This document shows positions 13,838 through 22,582 of a DNA stretch of 37,103 nt, in pieces (the stretch's first letter is position 1; each line of letters starts with the position of its first letter). This DNA is from UBA724 sp964229545. Lineage in GTDB: Bacteria; Bacteroidota; Bacteroidia; Flavobacteriales; Flavobacteriaceae. The notes under the pieces are model-generated. The model worked only from the letters and a program-made list of their open reading frames with translations, was not told where the DNA came from and did no database searches. The DNA lies in contig CAXRDP010000026.1 of assembly GCA_964229545.1 (NCBI GenBank), positions 1-37,103 on the forward strand. The letters run 5' to 3'. The position numbers and the translations under genes are program-made.

Positions 13838-14713
13838 ATGACACATTCAGAAAAAATGCTAAGAGATGATGCGCTTTCAGGAAAAGTCATTGTCGTGACA
13901 GGGGGAGGCAGTGGACTAGGCAAAGCCATGACAACCTATTTCTTGGAATTGGGTGCCAAAGTAGCCATCACTTCTCGAAACTTAGAAAAGCTTCAAAATA
14001 CGGCCCAAGAGCTTACTGAGCAAACTGGAGGTAAATGTTTTGCAGTGGCTTGTGATGTTCGCGACTACGATCAGGTAGTTGAAATGCACAAACAAGTAAT
14101 AGACAACTTGGGGCCTGTTGATGTTTTACTAAACAATGCGGCCGGAAACTTCATTTCGCCCACCGAAAATTTATCTGCCAATGCTTTTGACACCATCATA
14201 GATATTGTTTTAAGGGGAACCAAAAACTGCACATTGGTTTTTGGAAAACACTGGATCGAGACCAAGCAAAAAAACGTCAACGTACTCAACATCATTACGA
14301 CTTATGCCTTTACGGGCTCAGGCTATGTGGTGCCTTCTGCCGTTTCTAAAGCGGGCGTTTTGGCCATGACACGTTCATTGGCAGTGGAATGGGCCAAATA
14401 TGGGATGCGTTTCAATGCCATCGCTCCTGGTCCCTTTCCTACCAAGGGTGCTTGGGAACGTTTACTCCCGGGGCCTTTGGTCAAAAAATTCGACCCTGCA
14501 AAAAAAGTTCCTCTTGGTCGTGTGGGTAATCATCAAGAACTGGCCAACTTGGCGGCCTACATGGTTTCCGACTTTGGTGCCTACCTGAATGGTGAAACCA
14601 TCGTACTTGATGGCGGTGAATGGCTTAAAGGTGCTGGGCAGTTCAATATGCTCGATAAAATACCGAAAGCCATGTGGACTATGTTGCGTAAAATAATGTT
14701 GAAAAAAAAATAA
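13838..14713 (+). CDS. short-chain dehydrogenase, 2,4-dienoyl-CoA reductase-like
   Basis: A 291-residue Rossmann enzyme. The cofactor motif TGGGSGLGKAM lies near residues 21-31, NNAAGNF near 99-105, and the active-site region reads PSAVSKAGVLAM, i.e. Ser-x-x-x-Lys in place of the usual Tyr-x-x-x-Lys. That replacement, with NAAGNF and NAIAPGPFPTKGA, is characteristic of 2,4-dienoyl-CoA reductases, which use NADPH to reduce double bonds during breakdown of unsaturated fatty acids. The gene stands alone between the ftsB chain and parA. Confidence 0.87.
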   Translation: MTHSEKMLRDDALSGKVIVVTGGGSGLGKAMTTYFLELGAKVAITSRNLEKLQNTAQELTEQTGGKCFAVACDVRDYDQVVEMHKQVIDNLGPVDVLLNNAAGNFISPTENLSANAFDTIIDIVLRGTKNCTLVFGKHWIETKQKNVNVLNIITTYAFTGSGYVVPSAVSKAGVLAMTRSLAVEWAKYGMRFNAIAPGPFPTKGAWERLLPGPLVKKFDPAKKVPLGRVGNHQELANLAAYMVSDFGAYLNGETIVLDGGEWLKGAGQFNMLDKIPKAMWTMLRKIMLKKK

Positions 14714-14785
14714 ACAAAAACTACATTCACACCCTTCTTTTCCTCTTATGAATTCCTATTTTTACTCCATTCATAGTGAACACTG

Positions 14786-15553
14786 ATGGGTAAAATAATT
14801 GCAGTAGCAAATCAAAAAGGAGGCGTAGGTAAAACCACCACCGCAGTCAATTTAGCCGCCTGTTTGGGTGTCCTCGAAAAAAAAGTATTGCTAATAGATG
14901 CAGACCCTCAAGCCAATGCTACCTCTGGTCTAGGTGTGGATGTCCACCAGGTAGAAAACGGCACCTACCAGCTTTTGGAACATACTGCCCAGTTATGTGA
15001 AATCATTCAGAACACAAATACCGCCAACGTTGACTTGGTGCCTGCTCACATTGACTTGGTTGCTATAGAAATCGAACTCGTTGACAAGCCCAAACGAGAA
15101 TACATGCTCCAAGCTGCCCTGCAAGATGCAAGAAGTCAATATGATTACATCATAATTGATTGTGCGCCCTCACTTGGTTTGCTAACACTTAATGCGCTTA
15201 CGGCAGCTGACTCTGTACTTATTCCCATACAGTGTGAATATTTCGCTTTGGAAGGGCTTGGCAAATTGCTCAACACCATCAAAAGTGTGCAACGTATCCA
15301 CAACAAAGACTTAGACATAGAGGGTATGTTGCTTACAATGTATGATTCGCGTTTGCGACTCTCCAACCAAGTGGTAGATGAGGTTAAAAAGCATTTTAAT
15401 GATATGGTATTTAAAACCATCATCCAACGCAATGTAAAGGTCGGAGAAGCCCCCAGCCATGGGGAAAGCATTTTGTACTACGACAGCACCAGCAGAGGTG
15501 CTGAAAATTATTTAAATTTAGCCCATGAGGTTATATCCAAAAACAGTGTTTGA
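14786..15553 (+). CDS. parA: chromosome partitioning ATPase ParA (Soj)
   Basis: A 255-residue deviant-Walker ATPase. KGGVGKTTTAVNLAA at residues 11-25 carries both the signature and the P-loop lysines; DADPQANATSGLG (about 40-52) and IIDCAPSLGLLT (about 120) are the other nucleotide motifs. It forms ATP-dependent dimers on DNA that are moved by ParB, segregating origins. It overlaps parB by one base. The block parA-parB-DUF5683-dapB-lepB-WbqC is a conserved chromosomal arrangement in Flavobacteria, which argues for the chromosomal rather than a plasmid system. Confidence 0.96.
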   Translation: MGKIIAVANQKGGVGKTTTAVNLAACLGVLEKKVLLIDADPQANATSGLGVDVHQVENGTYQLLEHTAQLCEIIQNTNTANVDLVPAHIDLVAIEIELVDKPKREYMLQAALQDARSQYDYIIIDCAPSLGLLTLNALTAADSVLIPIQCEYFALEGLGKLLNTIKSVQRIHNKDLDIEGMLLTMYDSRLRLSNQVVDEVKKHFNDMVFKTIIQRNVKVGEAPSHGESILYYDSTSRGAENYLNLAHEVISKNSV

Positions 15554-16431
15554 TGGCTAAAGCAAACAAAAAACAAGTATTAGGCCGGGGACTTTCGGCA
15601 CTATTAAACGATCCTCAAAACGAAGCGACAACAGCAGACGATCAGGTGATTGGGAATGTGATTGACCTCGATTTGTCTCAGATCGAAATCAACCCTTACC
15701 AACCACGGACCCATTTCAACCAAGATGCGCTTGAAGAACTGGCGCGCTCCATTGAGACTTTAGGTGTGATTCAGCCGATAACCGTTCGAAAAATTTCTTT
15801 TCAAAAATATCAGCTTGTTTCTGGCGAACGCCGTTTTCGTGCGGCCCAAAGTATTGGGTTACAAACCATACCCGCTTTTGTGCGAGTTGCCAACGACCAA
15901 GAGTCTTTGGAGATGGCTTTGGTAGAAAACATACAACGAGAAGACCTGGATCCGATAGAAATTGCGCTCTCTTACCAAAGGCTCATCGAAGAAATTGCCT
16001 TAACCCAAGACGCGTTGAGCGTACGCGTAGGAAAAAAGCGTTCTACCATCACCAACTACTTGCGGTTGTTGCGCTTAGACCCTATCATACAAACAGGAAT
16101 GCGTGATGGTTTTATAAGCATGGGACACGGTCGTGCTTTGGTAACTGTAGAAGACCGTTCTGAGCAGCTCGACATCTATGAAAAGATTCTTTCTAACGGT
16201 CTTTCTGTTCGTGCTACCGAAGCATTGGTGCAAAAAGGAAAGTCAGAGGGTTTGACCGAAAATGTTAAACCCGAGCCGCTTTCCGATAAAGACATGGCTT
16301 ATTACAAAAGTGTATTTGGTAAAAAAGTACAGGTTCAGCTCAATTCACAAGGAGGCGGACGCTTAGTTATACCTTTTACTTCGAAAAAAGAACTCAAAGA
16401 AATCACCAAAAAAATCAAAGGTGCGGACTAA
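15553..16431 (+). CDS. parB: chromosome partitioning protein ParB (Spo0J)
   Basis: A 292-residue parS-binding CTPase. It opens with LGRGLSALL (about residue 10), then the CTP-binding domain with INPYQPRTHF and SGERRFRAAQ (about 88-97), then VENIQREDLDPIE and the helix-turn-helix VGKKRSTITNYLRLLRL (about 158-174), and a C-terminal dimerisation region. ATG 15553 is preferred to an adjacent TTG at 15550; it overlaps the parA stop by one base. I see no canonical parS palindrome in this window. Confidence 0.96.
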   Translation: MAKANKKQVLGRGLSALLNDPQNEATTADDQVIGNVIDLDLSQIEINPYQPRTHFNQDALEELARSIETLGVIQPITVRKISFQKYQLVSGERRFRAAQSIGLQTIPAFVRVANDQESLEMALVENIQREDLDPIEIALSYQRLIEEIALTQDALSVRVGKKRSTITNYLRLLRLDPIIQTGMRDGFISMGHGRALVTVEDRSEQLDIYEKILSNGLSVRATEALVQKGKSEGLTENVKPEPLSDKDMAYYKSVFGKKVQVQLNSQGGGRLVIPFTSKKELKEITKKIKGAD

Positions 16432-16960
16432 TCTTTTTTGTTTGTTTTTATTTTTTTGTTTTTTAGGCACCTATGCCCAAGACAAAAAAGAAAACCTATC
16501 TGCCTACGAAATAGACCCTTTAAGACCTTCAAAAGCAGCATTTTATTCGGCTGTCTTACCTGGACTAGGTCAGATATACAACAAAAGATATTGGAAAGTG
16601 CCGTTGGTTTACGGCGGACTTGGCGCTTCGATTTATTTCTATGATTTTAACCAACGAAACTACAAACGCTATCGCAATGCCTACAAGCGGCGCTTGGCGG
16701 GATATTTAGATGATGAATTTCAAGAACTCATCACAGATGACGATAGGCTGTTGGACGGACAAAATTTTTACAAACAAAACAGAGACCGCTCTATGCTATT
16801 TATCATTGGCACCTATTTGCTCAATATACTGGATGCCAACATAGACGCACACCTCAAACAATACAACGTAAACGATAATTTGAGTTTGCAACCCACCTTC
16901 GAACACAACACCTTTACCAACGATTTGCAATGGGGCATGGCCCTGACTTTAGATTTTTAA
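16421..16960 (+). CDS. DUF5683 protein, exported/membrane
   Basis: A 179-residue protein with a signal peptide (LFCLFLFFCFLGTYAQ) and a start at GTG 16421 that overlaps parB by 11 bp. The core of DUF5683 is visible: DPLRPSKAAFYSAVLPGLGQIYNK (family signature, residues about 32-55; the middle SAVLPGLGQIYN is best conserved), KRYWKVPLVYGGLG, and a second hydrophobic segment around FIIGTYLLNILDANIDAHL. The role is unknown; it is always found with parAB and dapB in Flavobacteria. It ends 4 bp before dapB. Confidence 0.9.
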   Translation: MRTNLFCLFLFFCFLGTYAQDKKENLSAYEIDPLRPSKAAFYSAVLPGLGQIYNKRYWKVPLVYGGLGASIYFYDFNQRNYKRYRNAYKRRLAGYLDDEFQELITDDDRLLDGQNFYKQNRDRSMLFIIGTYLLNILDANIDAHLKQYNVNDNLSLQPTFEHNTFTNDLQWGMALTLDF

Positions 16961-16964
16961 AAAC

Positions 16965-17663
16965 ATGAAAATAGCACTATTGGGTTACGGACGCATGGGC
17001 AAAGCCATAGAAAAAATTGCGTTGCAAAGAGGTCATGAAGTGGTTGCTAAGATTGACAAAGACAACCCCTTAGATTCTCTAAATGATGCCGATGTAGCCA
17101 TCAATTTTAGCATTCCAAATGCCGCTTTGGCCAATATTACCAATGCGCTCAACTCGGGTATTCCAGTAGTTTGTGGTACCACAGGATGGCTGGAACACAA
17201 AAAAGAGGTCGATGCATTGTGCAACAAACTTGAGGGGGCTTTTTTGTATGCCTCTAATTTTAGTTTGGGCGTCAATCTGTTTTTTGAGCTCAATAAAAAG
17301 TTGGCGGGCTACATGCAGCCTTTTACTGATTACAAAATTGAAATTGAAGAAATTCACCATACCCAAAAACTCGATGCCCCTAGTGGCACAGCCATTACCT
17401 TGGCTGAGGGCATCATTGAAAACAGCACCCACAGCCATTGGCATTTGGAAGGAGAAAGCGGATCGGGTATTCCAATTCGTGCACTTCGTGAGGATGAAGT
17501 ACCCGGCACCCATACCGTGAGTTACCGATCAGAAATAGATTCCATAGACATCACCCACACTGCCCACAGCCGTACGGGGTTTGCCTTAGGTGCCGTAGTG
17601 GCTGCTGAGTGGATTTTGGGCAAAAAAGGTGTCTTTGGCATGAGGGACGTATTGGGTCTATAA
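16965..17663 (+). CDS. dapB: 4-hydroxy-tetrahydrodipicolinate reductase
   Basis: A 232-residue enzyme of the diaminopimelate/lysine pathway, reducing 4-hydroxytetrahydrodipicolinate with NAD(P)H. The Rossmann motif GYGRMGKAI lies at residues 7-15, VCGTTGW near 69-75, the substrate-binding EIHHTQKLDAPSGTA near 130-144 with catalytic His and Lys, and HTAHSRTGFALGAV toward the C-terminus. It is a little shorter than E. coli DapB but normal for Bacteroidota. It belongs to the parAB-lepB gene group and should be co-transcribed. Confidence 0.96.
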   Translation: MKIALLGYGRMGKAIEKIALQRGHEVVAKIDKDNPLDSLNDADVAINFSIPNAALANITNALNSGIPVVCGTTGWLEHKKEVDALCNKLEGAFLYASNFSLGVNLFFELNKKLAGYMQPFTDYKIEIEEIHHTQKLDAPSGTAITLAEGIIENSTHSHWHLEGESGSGIPIRALREDEVPGTHTVSYRSEIDSIDITHTAHSRTGFALGAVVAAEWILGKKGVFGMRDVLGL

Positions 17664-17715
17664 GCATGCCTAGCTTGATATTTTTATTATTTTCGTCAGT
17701 CAAAACCTATATGTT

Positions 17716-19407
17716 ATGACCTTTACCGAATGGTTCTATTTTTTTCTATCCATACAAGCAGTTCATTTTTTGGGCACTTGGAAGCTATACAGCAGAGCTG
17801 GTCAGGCCGCATGGAAAGCCGCCGTACCCATCTATAATGCGATTGTCTTGATGAAAATCATCAACCGCCCACGCTGGTGGGTGGTGTTGCTTTTTTTACC
17901 TATCATCAACCTAATTATGTTTCCGGTAATTTGGGTAGAAACTTTAAGAAGTTTTGGGAAAAACAGCAGTATTGACACCCTTTTAGGTATTGCAACGCTA
18001 GGGGTGTATATCTATTATATCAACTACGCCACAGATGCAACCTATGTTGAAAACCGCAGTTTGAAACCTAGAACGGCTTTTGGTGAATGGATAGGTTCTA
18101 TATTGTTTGCCGTGGTCATTGCCACCCTTGTACACACCTATTTTATTCAACCCTATATCATTCCGACCGGCTCACTAGAAAAAACCCTGCTTACTGGAGA
18201 TTTTTTGTTTGTAAGTAAGTATCATTACGGAGCGCGAGTGCCACAAACGGTGGTTTCTTTTCCCATGGTTCATGATACCATCATCGGAACAGGCGTGCGC
18301 TCTTACCTCAAAAAACCCCAACTCCCCTACCTCAGGTTTCCCAAGTTACAAGAAATTAAGCGCAATGAGATTGTGGTATTTAGCTGGCCTGCCGACACGG
18401 TTCGGCAATTTTTTGTCAAAGAAGCCGGTGTTGACAAACCCATAGACAAGAAGTCTAACTACGTCAAAAGATGTGTGGGACTTCCAGGAGACACCCTCCA
18501 AATTATCGATGGCATCATACATATCAATGGAGCCCAAACACAGTTGCCTGATCGTGCCAAACCGCTTTATGGCTACACTGCCTATAAAAATTCGGGAATC
18601 TCTTCAAGGGCGCTTGTACGAGAGGGTATCACGGATATCACACGTACTTTTCGAATCAACAACATCACACAAGAGCGTTTTGGTGCGCTTAGGCCCTATA
18701 TTGTAATGGTGAGCAACAACCAACCCGATAATTTTACAATCATGACAGGAGGTAAAGGATTGCCTACTGATGTGGTTCGGCAATATGGTATCAACGCCAG
18801 TGAGTTGATGGAAACCAAAAAGAGTTTGTATCTAACATTGGCCGAAGCGGAGGTGTTGCGAAAAACCAACGATTTTGACAGTCTTGTACGCAATATAAAC
18901 ACCCAGAAATCTTATAACACCCAATTTTTTCCAAACGATGTGCGTTACAATTGGAACGAAGATAATTTTGGTCCCATCGTCTTGCCTAAAGCAGGAGTTA
19001 CAGTCAATCTAACTTCCGCAAACATCGCTTTGTATAAAAAAATCATTCGTGATTATGAGAACAAAGATTTGGTAATCAAAAACAACCAGTTTGCCATAGA
19101 CGGTAAAACGGCAACATCTTACACCTTCGAAAAGGACTATTTCTGGATGATGGGAGACAACCGCCATCGATCTGAGGACAGCCGTTTTTGGGGATTTGTA
19201 CCCGATGATCACATTGTTGGAAAACCCATCTTTATATGGATGAGTATTGACGGAATCAACGATGGACTAAGAAACATGAAAGTGCGCTGGGAAAGGGTAT
19301 TTACAACCGTAGGTGGTTCTGGAGAACCCGTTTCTTACCGTTGGCATTTCGTCGCTTTTTTGGTCGTTTGGCAAGGATTTACCTGGTACCGCAAACGCAA
19401 GAAATGA
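17716..19407 (+). CDS. lepB: signal peptidase I, long Bacteroidota form
   Basis: A 563-residue membrane protease. The first 120 residues form several hydrophobic segments like those of DUF5684. A transmembrane anchor at about 125-142 is followed by PYIIPTGSLEKTL with catalytic Ser153 and by NYVKRCVGLPGDTL with catalytic Lys251; MMGDNRHRSEDSRFWGFV near residue 476 is the C-terminal family box. A long insertion of roughly 200 residues separates the catalytic boxes, and a last hydrophobic stretch is near the end. It cleaves signal peptides of exported proteins. The gene overlaps the WbqC gene by 4 bp. Confidence 0.95.
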   Translation: MTFTEWFYFFLSIQAVHFLGTWKLYSRAGQAAWKAAVPIYNAIVLMKIINRPRWWVVLLFLPIINLIMFPVIWVETLRSFGKNSSIDTLLGIATLGVYIYYINYATDATYVENRSLKPRTAFGEWIGSILFAVVIATLVHTYFIQPYIIPTGSLEKTLLTGDFLFVSKYHYGARVPQTVVSFPMVHDTIIGTGVRSYLKKPQLPYLRFPKLQEIKRNEIVVFSWPADTVRQFFVKEAGVDKPIDKKSNYVKRCVGLPGDTLQIIDGIIHINGAQTQLPDRAKPLYGYTAYKNSGISSRALVREGITDITRTFRINNITQERFGALRPYIVMVSNNQPDNFTIMTGGKGLPTDVVRQYGINASELMETKKSLYLTLAEAEVLRKTNDFDSLVRNINTQKSYNTQFFPNDVRYNWNEDNFGPIVLPKAGVTVNLTSANIALYKKIIRDYENKDLVIKNNQFAIDGKTATSYTFEKDYFWMMGDNRHRSEDSRFWGFVPDDHIVGKPIFIWMSIDGINDGLRNMKVRWERVFTTVGGSGEPVSYRWHFVAFLVVWQGFTWYRKRKK

Positions 19408-20018
19408 GTGGTCTTCTTTTGCCCATAGCCTATGCTGCCCCCCTCGCCTACTGGGTGCCAATAGCCAAAGGAGCGCATATTGTTTGGGAAATACACGATC
19501 ATTACGAAAAACAAACCTACCGCAACCGCACCTATATACATGCTGCCAACGGCAAGCAATTGTTGAGTATTCCAATCAAACACTTGGGGCATAAGGGACA
19601 TCAGCGGTATTCAGATGTGGAAATCGCCAACGAATTTGCTTGGCAAAAACAACACTGGAAAAGCATACAAACCGCCTATAGATCTTCACCATTTTTTGAG
19701 TATTACGAGGATGACATCAGCCCTTTATATTTGAAACCCTACGAAAAGCTGATGGATTTTAACACCCTCGTGAATCGTACGATTGCCAGATTGTTAGACA
19801 TCCCTTACCCCGAGGAAACAAGCCAGTCATTTGTTAAGAAATCTCAGATAGAAACCGATGCGCGTAGCTGGGCAAATGCAAAAATCCCCCTGCCAATTGA
19901 AACTCCTCAATACACCCAAGTATTTTCAGACAAGAACGGCTTTATTCCCAACCTGAGCATATTTGACCTGCTATTCAATGAGGGGCCTCAAAGCGTGGCA
20001 CTTTTACGCTCTGTTTAG
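19404..20018 (+). CDS. WbqC-like family protein
   Basis: A 204-residue protein of the WbqC family, whose name comes from a Pseudomonas O-antigen cluster. Visible hallmarks are PIAYAAPLAYWVPIA near the N-terminus, QTYRNRTYIHAANGKQLLSIP and KSIQTAYRSSPFFEYYEDD in the middle. The function in Bacteroidota is not established. ATG 19404 overlaps the lepB stop (ATGA); a longer frame back to 19341 would read out of lepB and adds no family sequence. The pairing with lepB recurs across the family. Confidence 0.88.
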   Translation: MSGLLLPIAYAAPLAYWVPIAKGAHIVWEIHDHYEKQTYRNRTYIHAANGKQLLSIPIKHLGHKGHQRYSDVEIANEFAWQKQHWKSIQTAYRSSPFFEYYEDDISPLYLKPYEKLMDFNTLVNRTIARLLDIPYPEETSQSFVKKSQIETDARSWANAKIPLPIETPQYTQVFSDKNGFIPNLSIFDLLFNEGPQSVALLRSV

Positions 20019-20047
20019 TTTGTGTAACTTTAACACAAAAAGCCCCC

Positions 20048-20467
20048 ATGAACAAACCCAAAGTCATTGGCATTGGCGGTGTGTTTTTTAAAGCCAAAAA
20101 GCCAGAAAACCTACGAAATTGGTACAGAGATGTGCTGGGTTTTCACCTTAACCCTTACGGTTCTTCTTTTGAGTTTAGAAATGCCAACGATCCTGAAGAA
20201 ATTAATTATTTTTTGTGGTCAGCCTTGCCCAGTCAGACAGATTATTTCTGGCCCTCCAAGAAAAGTTTTATGATCAATTATCGTGTAGATAACCTGCAGG
20301 CCATCCTAGAAGAATTGCAAGAAAGCGGTGTGACCGTGATCGATGAAATCACAGAATATCCCTATGGGAAATTTGTACACATCCTTGACCCAGAGGGCAA
20401 TGCTATTGAACTTTGGGAAGCCAATGATGCTTTTTTTACAGACATGATGGGACCGACAAACAAATAA
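20048..20467 (+). CDS. VOC/glyoxalase-fold protein
   Basis: A 139-residue protein with the paired beta-alpha-beta-beta-beta fold of the vicinal-oxygen-chelate superfamily: GGVFFKAKKPENLRNWYRDV at the N-terminus and the closing motif YGKFVHILDPEGNAIELWE, whose Glu is a typical metal ligand. The first metal ligand position holds Gly rather than His, so metal binding is uncertain. It resembles glyoxalase or bleomycin-resistance-like proteins, but the substrate is unknown. It starts 29 bp after the WbqC gene and faces rnpB. Confidence 0.85.
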   Translation: MNKPKVIGIGGVFFKAKKPENLRNWYRDVLGFHLNPYGSSFEFRNANDPEEINYFLWSALPSQTDYFWPSKKSFMINYRVDNLQAILEELQESGVTVIDEITEYPYGKFVHILDPEGNAIELWEANDAFFTDMMGPTNK

Positions 20468-20471
20468 AAAA

Positions 20472-20763
20472 GCAGGCCGTAAGCCGGATTCTGTCGTGCC
20501 TTACCATTGATCTGGACCCAGCATTGCTGATGGGTTCTATCCGCCTACCCGCCAACTCGGGCGCGCTACCCTCAAGCGTTGGTATATTTGGCGTTTCACC
20601 GTATAGAGTTTACCTGATTTCACTACAGCCGAACTGTACTTGCTTTCTGTTGCACTGGTCCTACTTCGCCCAAAGGGCCAAGCGACGGGCGTTACCCGCT
20701 ATACTGCGCTGTGGTGTCCGGACTTTCCTCTCTGCATTAAGACAGAGCGGTAAGGTGGCCTGC
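20472..20763 (-). ncRNA. rnpB: RNase P RNA, bacterial class A
   Basis: Read on the minus strand, the RNA begins GCAGGCC at 20763 and ends GGCCTGC at 20472, which pair as helix P1. Universal core parts are present: GAGGAAAGTCCGGACACC near the 5' end (about 20713-20730) and ACAGAATCCGGCTTACGG near the 3' end (20475-20493). It is the catalytic part of the enzyme that trims the 5' ends of tRNAs. A run of six U (20466-20471) follows the last helix and probably ends transcription. About 292 nt is normal for Bacteroidota. Spurious open frames cross it. Confidence 0.96.
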
Positions 20764-20767
20764 GGTA

Positions 20768-20795
20768 CAAAAATACGGTATTTTGTTGTTCAAAA
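20768..20795 (-). promoter_or_regulatory. promoter of rnpB
   Basis: On the minus strand TATTTTTG (20775-20768) is a full match to TAnnTTTG, with TTTTG at 20795-20791, 15 bp upstream. The predicted start about 5 bases downstream of the box falls at 20763, the first base of helix P1. Confidence 0.65.
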
Positions 20796-20834
20796 CCATC
20801 TTGTTAATCGGTTCAAAATCCCATCCAATATTGA

Positions 20835-20842
20835 TATATTTG
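20835..20842 (+). promoter_or_regulatory. -7 box of dnaX
   Basis: TATATTTG matches TAnnTTTG exactly. The dnaX ATG starts 6 bp after it, so the transcript should have almost no leader. No TTTG element is visible about 20 bp upstream. Confidence 0.5.
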
Positions 20843-20848
20843 TAGGAT

Positions 20849-22582
20849 ATGGAGCCATTTGTCGTTTCTGCCTTAAAGTACAGACCTCAAAAATTTGGAG
20901 ATGTGGTAGGTCAGCATGCCATCACTCAAACCCTTGAGAATGCTATAGAACAGAACCATTTGGCGCAAGCCTTATTGTTTTGTGGGCCACGTGGTGTAGG
21001 AAAAACCACCTGTGCGCGTATTTTGGCCAAAAAAATCAATGACCAAAATGGGCAAGATCCACAAAACGACTACGCTTTTAACATTTTTGAGCTCGATGCG
21101 GCCTCTAACAACTCTGTTGAAGATATTCGAAATCTGATTGACCAAGTGCGAATCCCCCCTCAAGTGGGTAGGTTTAAGGTCTACATCATTGACGAGGTAC
21201 ATATGCTTTCCCAAGCGGCTTTCAATGCGTTTTTAAAAACCTTGGAGGAGCCTCCCACACACGCGATTTTTATACTTGCGACCACAGAAAAACACAAAAT
21301 CATTCCTACCATACTATCAAGATGTCAAATTTTTGACTTTAAGCGTATCGGAATCACAGACGCCAAGAATCATTTACAGCACATCGCGACTCAAGAAGGC
21401 ATTGAAGCCGAAGAAGAGGCCCTACAACTTATCGCACAGAAAGCTGATGGTGCTATGCGTGACGCGCTCTCTATTTTCGATCGTGTGGTGAGCTTTTCAG
21501 GAAACTCAATTACTGCAGAAAACGTTTCTATCAATCTGAACATTCTTGATTTTGATACCTTTATAAGCATTAGTGACTTCCTGATCGATGGCAATATTAG
21601 AGAAGCCATTTTGGCTTTTGATGAAGTACTTAACAAAGGGTTCGACGGACATCACTTTATCACTGGTCTGGCAAGTCATTTTAGAGATTTATGGATGTGT
21701 AAAACCGAAAGCACACTAGGACTTTTGGAAGTCGGTGAGACTACAAAGGCCAAATACCTCAAACAAAGTCAAAAAGCGGATGTGATGTTTTTGGAACAAG
21801 CATTGCGGTTCGCAAATGCATGTGATTTAAGTTATAAAAGTTCCAAAAACCAACGTTTGTTGGTAGAGTTGTGCTTGATGCAAATCGCTTCTGTAGAGGC
21901 TGAAAAAAAAAAGACTAGCCCCTACATAAAACCGCCTTCAAGCGAGAAAATAGCTTCTCCCAAAGAAACCCACAAAGAATACACAACACCCAGATCTGAA
22001 ACTGCCGTAGTTTCTGAACCTCAAACTGAAAAACCTCAAGAGAAAAAAGAAATACCAGTCGAGCCAACAATTGTCGACTCTACCCCAAAAGAAACCTACA
22101 AACCTGTAAAAATTGACATTCAATCACCCGGGGTTTCAGGCTTGTCTCTGTCTAGTGTCAAACTCAAAAAAGATTTTGAGAATCAAAAACAAAAAACTGC
22201 CGCCCAACAACTTCGTGAGGAAAAGTTTTCACAAACACAGCTAGAAGAAGCTTGGAAAAAAAGCATAGAAATACAGGAAAAGAAAGGGACTCACAATCTT
22301 GTAGCATTATTAAAACTAGATACGCCGCGACTGAAAAATGGGAATGAAATTCACCTAACCTTTCCCAATACTACCAATAAAAAAGAACTCGATCGCGAAA
22401 AGAGAGACATTATGTTGTTTTTGGCTGATGAACTTAATAATGACAGTCTTCAGCTCCACATCCATGTGGATAAGCAAGAAGAGAAAAAATATGTGTATAC
22501 CCAAAAGGACAAATACGAACAATTGGTGGCTCTCAACCCATTGGTAGATGAATTTAGAAAAGAATTTGATTTGGATTTATAA
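20849..22582 (+). CDS. dnaX: DNA polymerase III subunit gamma/tau
   Basis: A 577-residue clamp-loader ATPase. Walker A GPRGVGKTT lies near residues 46-54, the Walker B region IIDEVHML near 113-120, and sensor 1 FILATTEKHKI near 143-153. The four cysteines of the zinc module found in E. coli DnaX are absent between Walker A and Walker B (the region reads KKINDQNGQDPQNDYAFN), as I recall for other Bacteroidota. After about residue 350 a Lys/Glu/Pro-rich linker leads to a tau-like C-terminal domain. It loads the beta clamp at replication forks. miaE follows with a 1-bp overlap. Confidence 0.95.
   Translation: MEPFVVSALKYRPQKFGDVVGQHAITQTLENAIEQNHLAQALLFCGPRGVGKTTCARILAKKINDQNGQDPQNDYAFNIFELDAASNNSVEDIRNLIDQVRIPPQVGRFKVYIIDEVHMLSQAAFNAFLKTLEEPPTHAIFILATTEKHKIIPTILSRCQIFDFKRIGITDAKNHLQHIATQEGIEAEEEALQLIAQKADGAMRDALSIFDRVVSFSGNSITAENVSINLNILDFDTFISISDFLIDGNIREAILAFDEVLNKGFDGHHFITGLASHFRDLWMCKTESTLGLLEVGETTKAKYLKQSQKADVMFLEQALRFANACDLSYKSSKNQRLLVELCLMQIASVEAEKKKTSPYIKPPSSEKIASPKETHKEYTTPRSETAVVSEPQTEKPQEKKEIPVEPTIVDSTPKETYKPVKIDIQSPGVSGLSLSSVKLKKDFENQKQKTAAQQLREEKFSQTQLEEAWKKSIEIQEKKGTHNLVALLKLDTPRLKNGNEIHLTFPNTTNKKELDREKRDIMLFLADELNNDSLQLHIHVDKQEEKKYVYTQKDKYEQLVALNPLVDEFRKEFDLDL

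Noticed and set aside
14714..14785. Search for a parS site near parAB
   Set aside because: No palindrome resembling the canonical parS was found in this gap or elsewhere in the window.
19341..19403. N-terminal extension of the WbqC gene inside lepB
   Set aside because: The 21 added residues come from the lepB reading in another frame; the ATGA overlap at 19404 is the natural start.
20524..20937. A 137-codon frame on the plus strand crossing the rnpB region and the dnaX start
   Set aside because: The region is RNase P RNA on the minus strand, and the frame has no family features; it also collides with the dnaX start.
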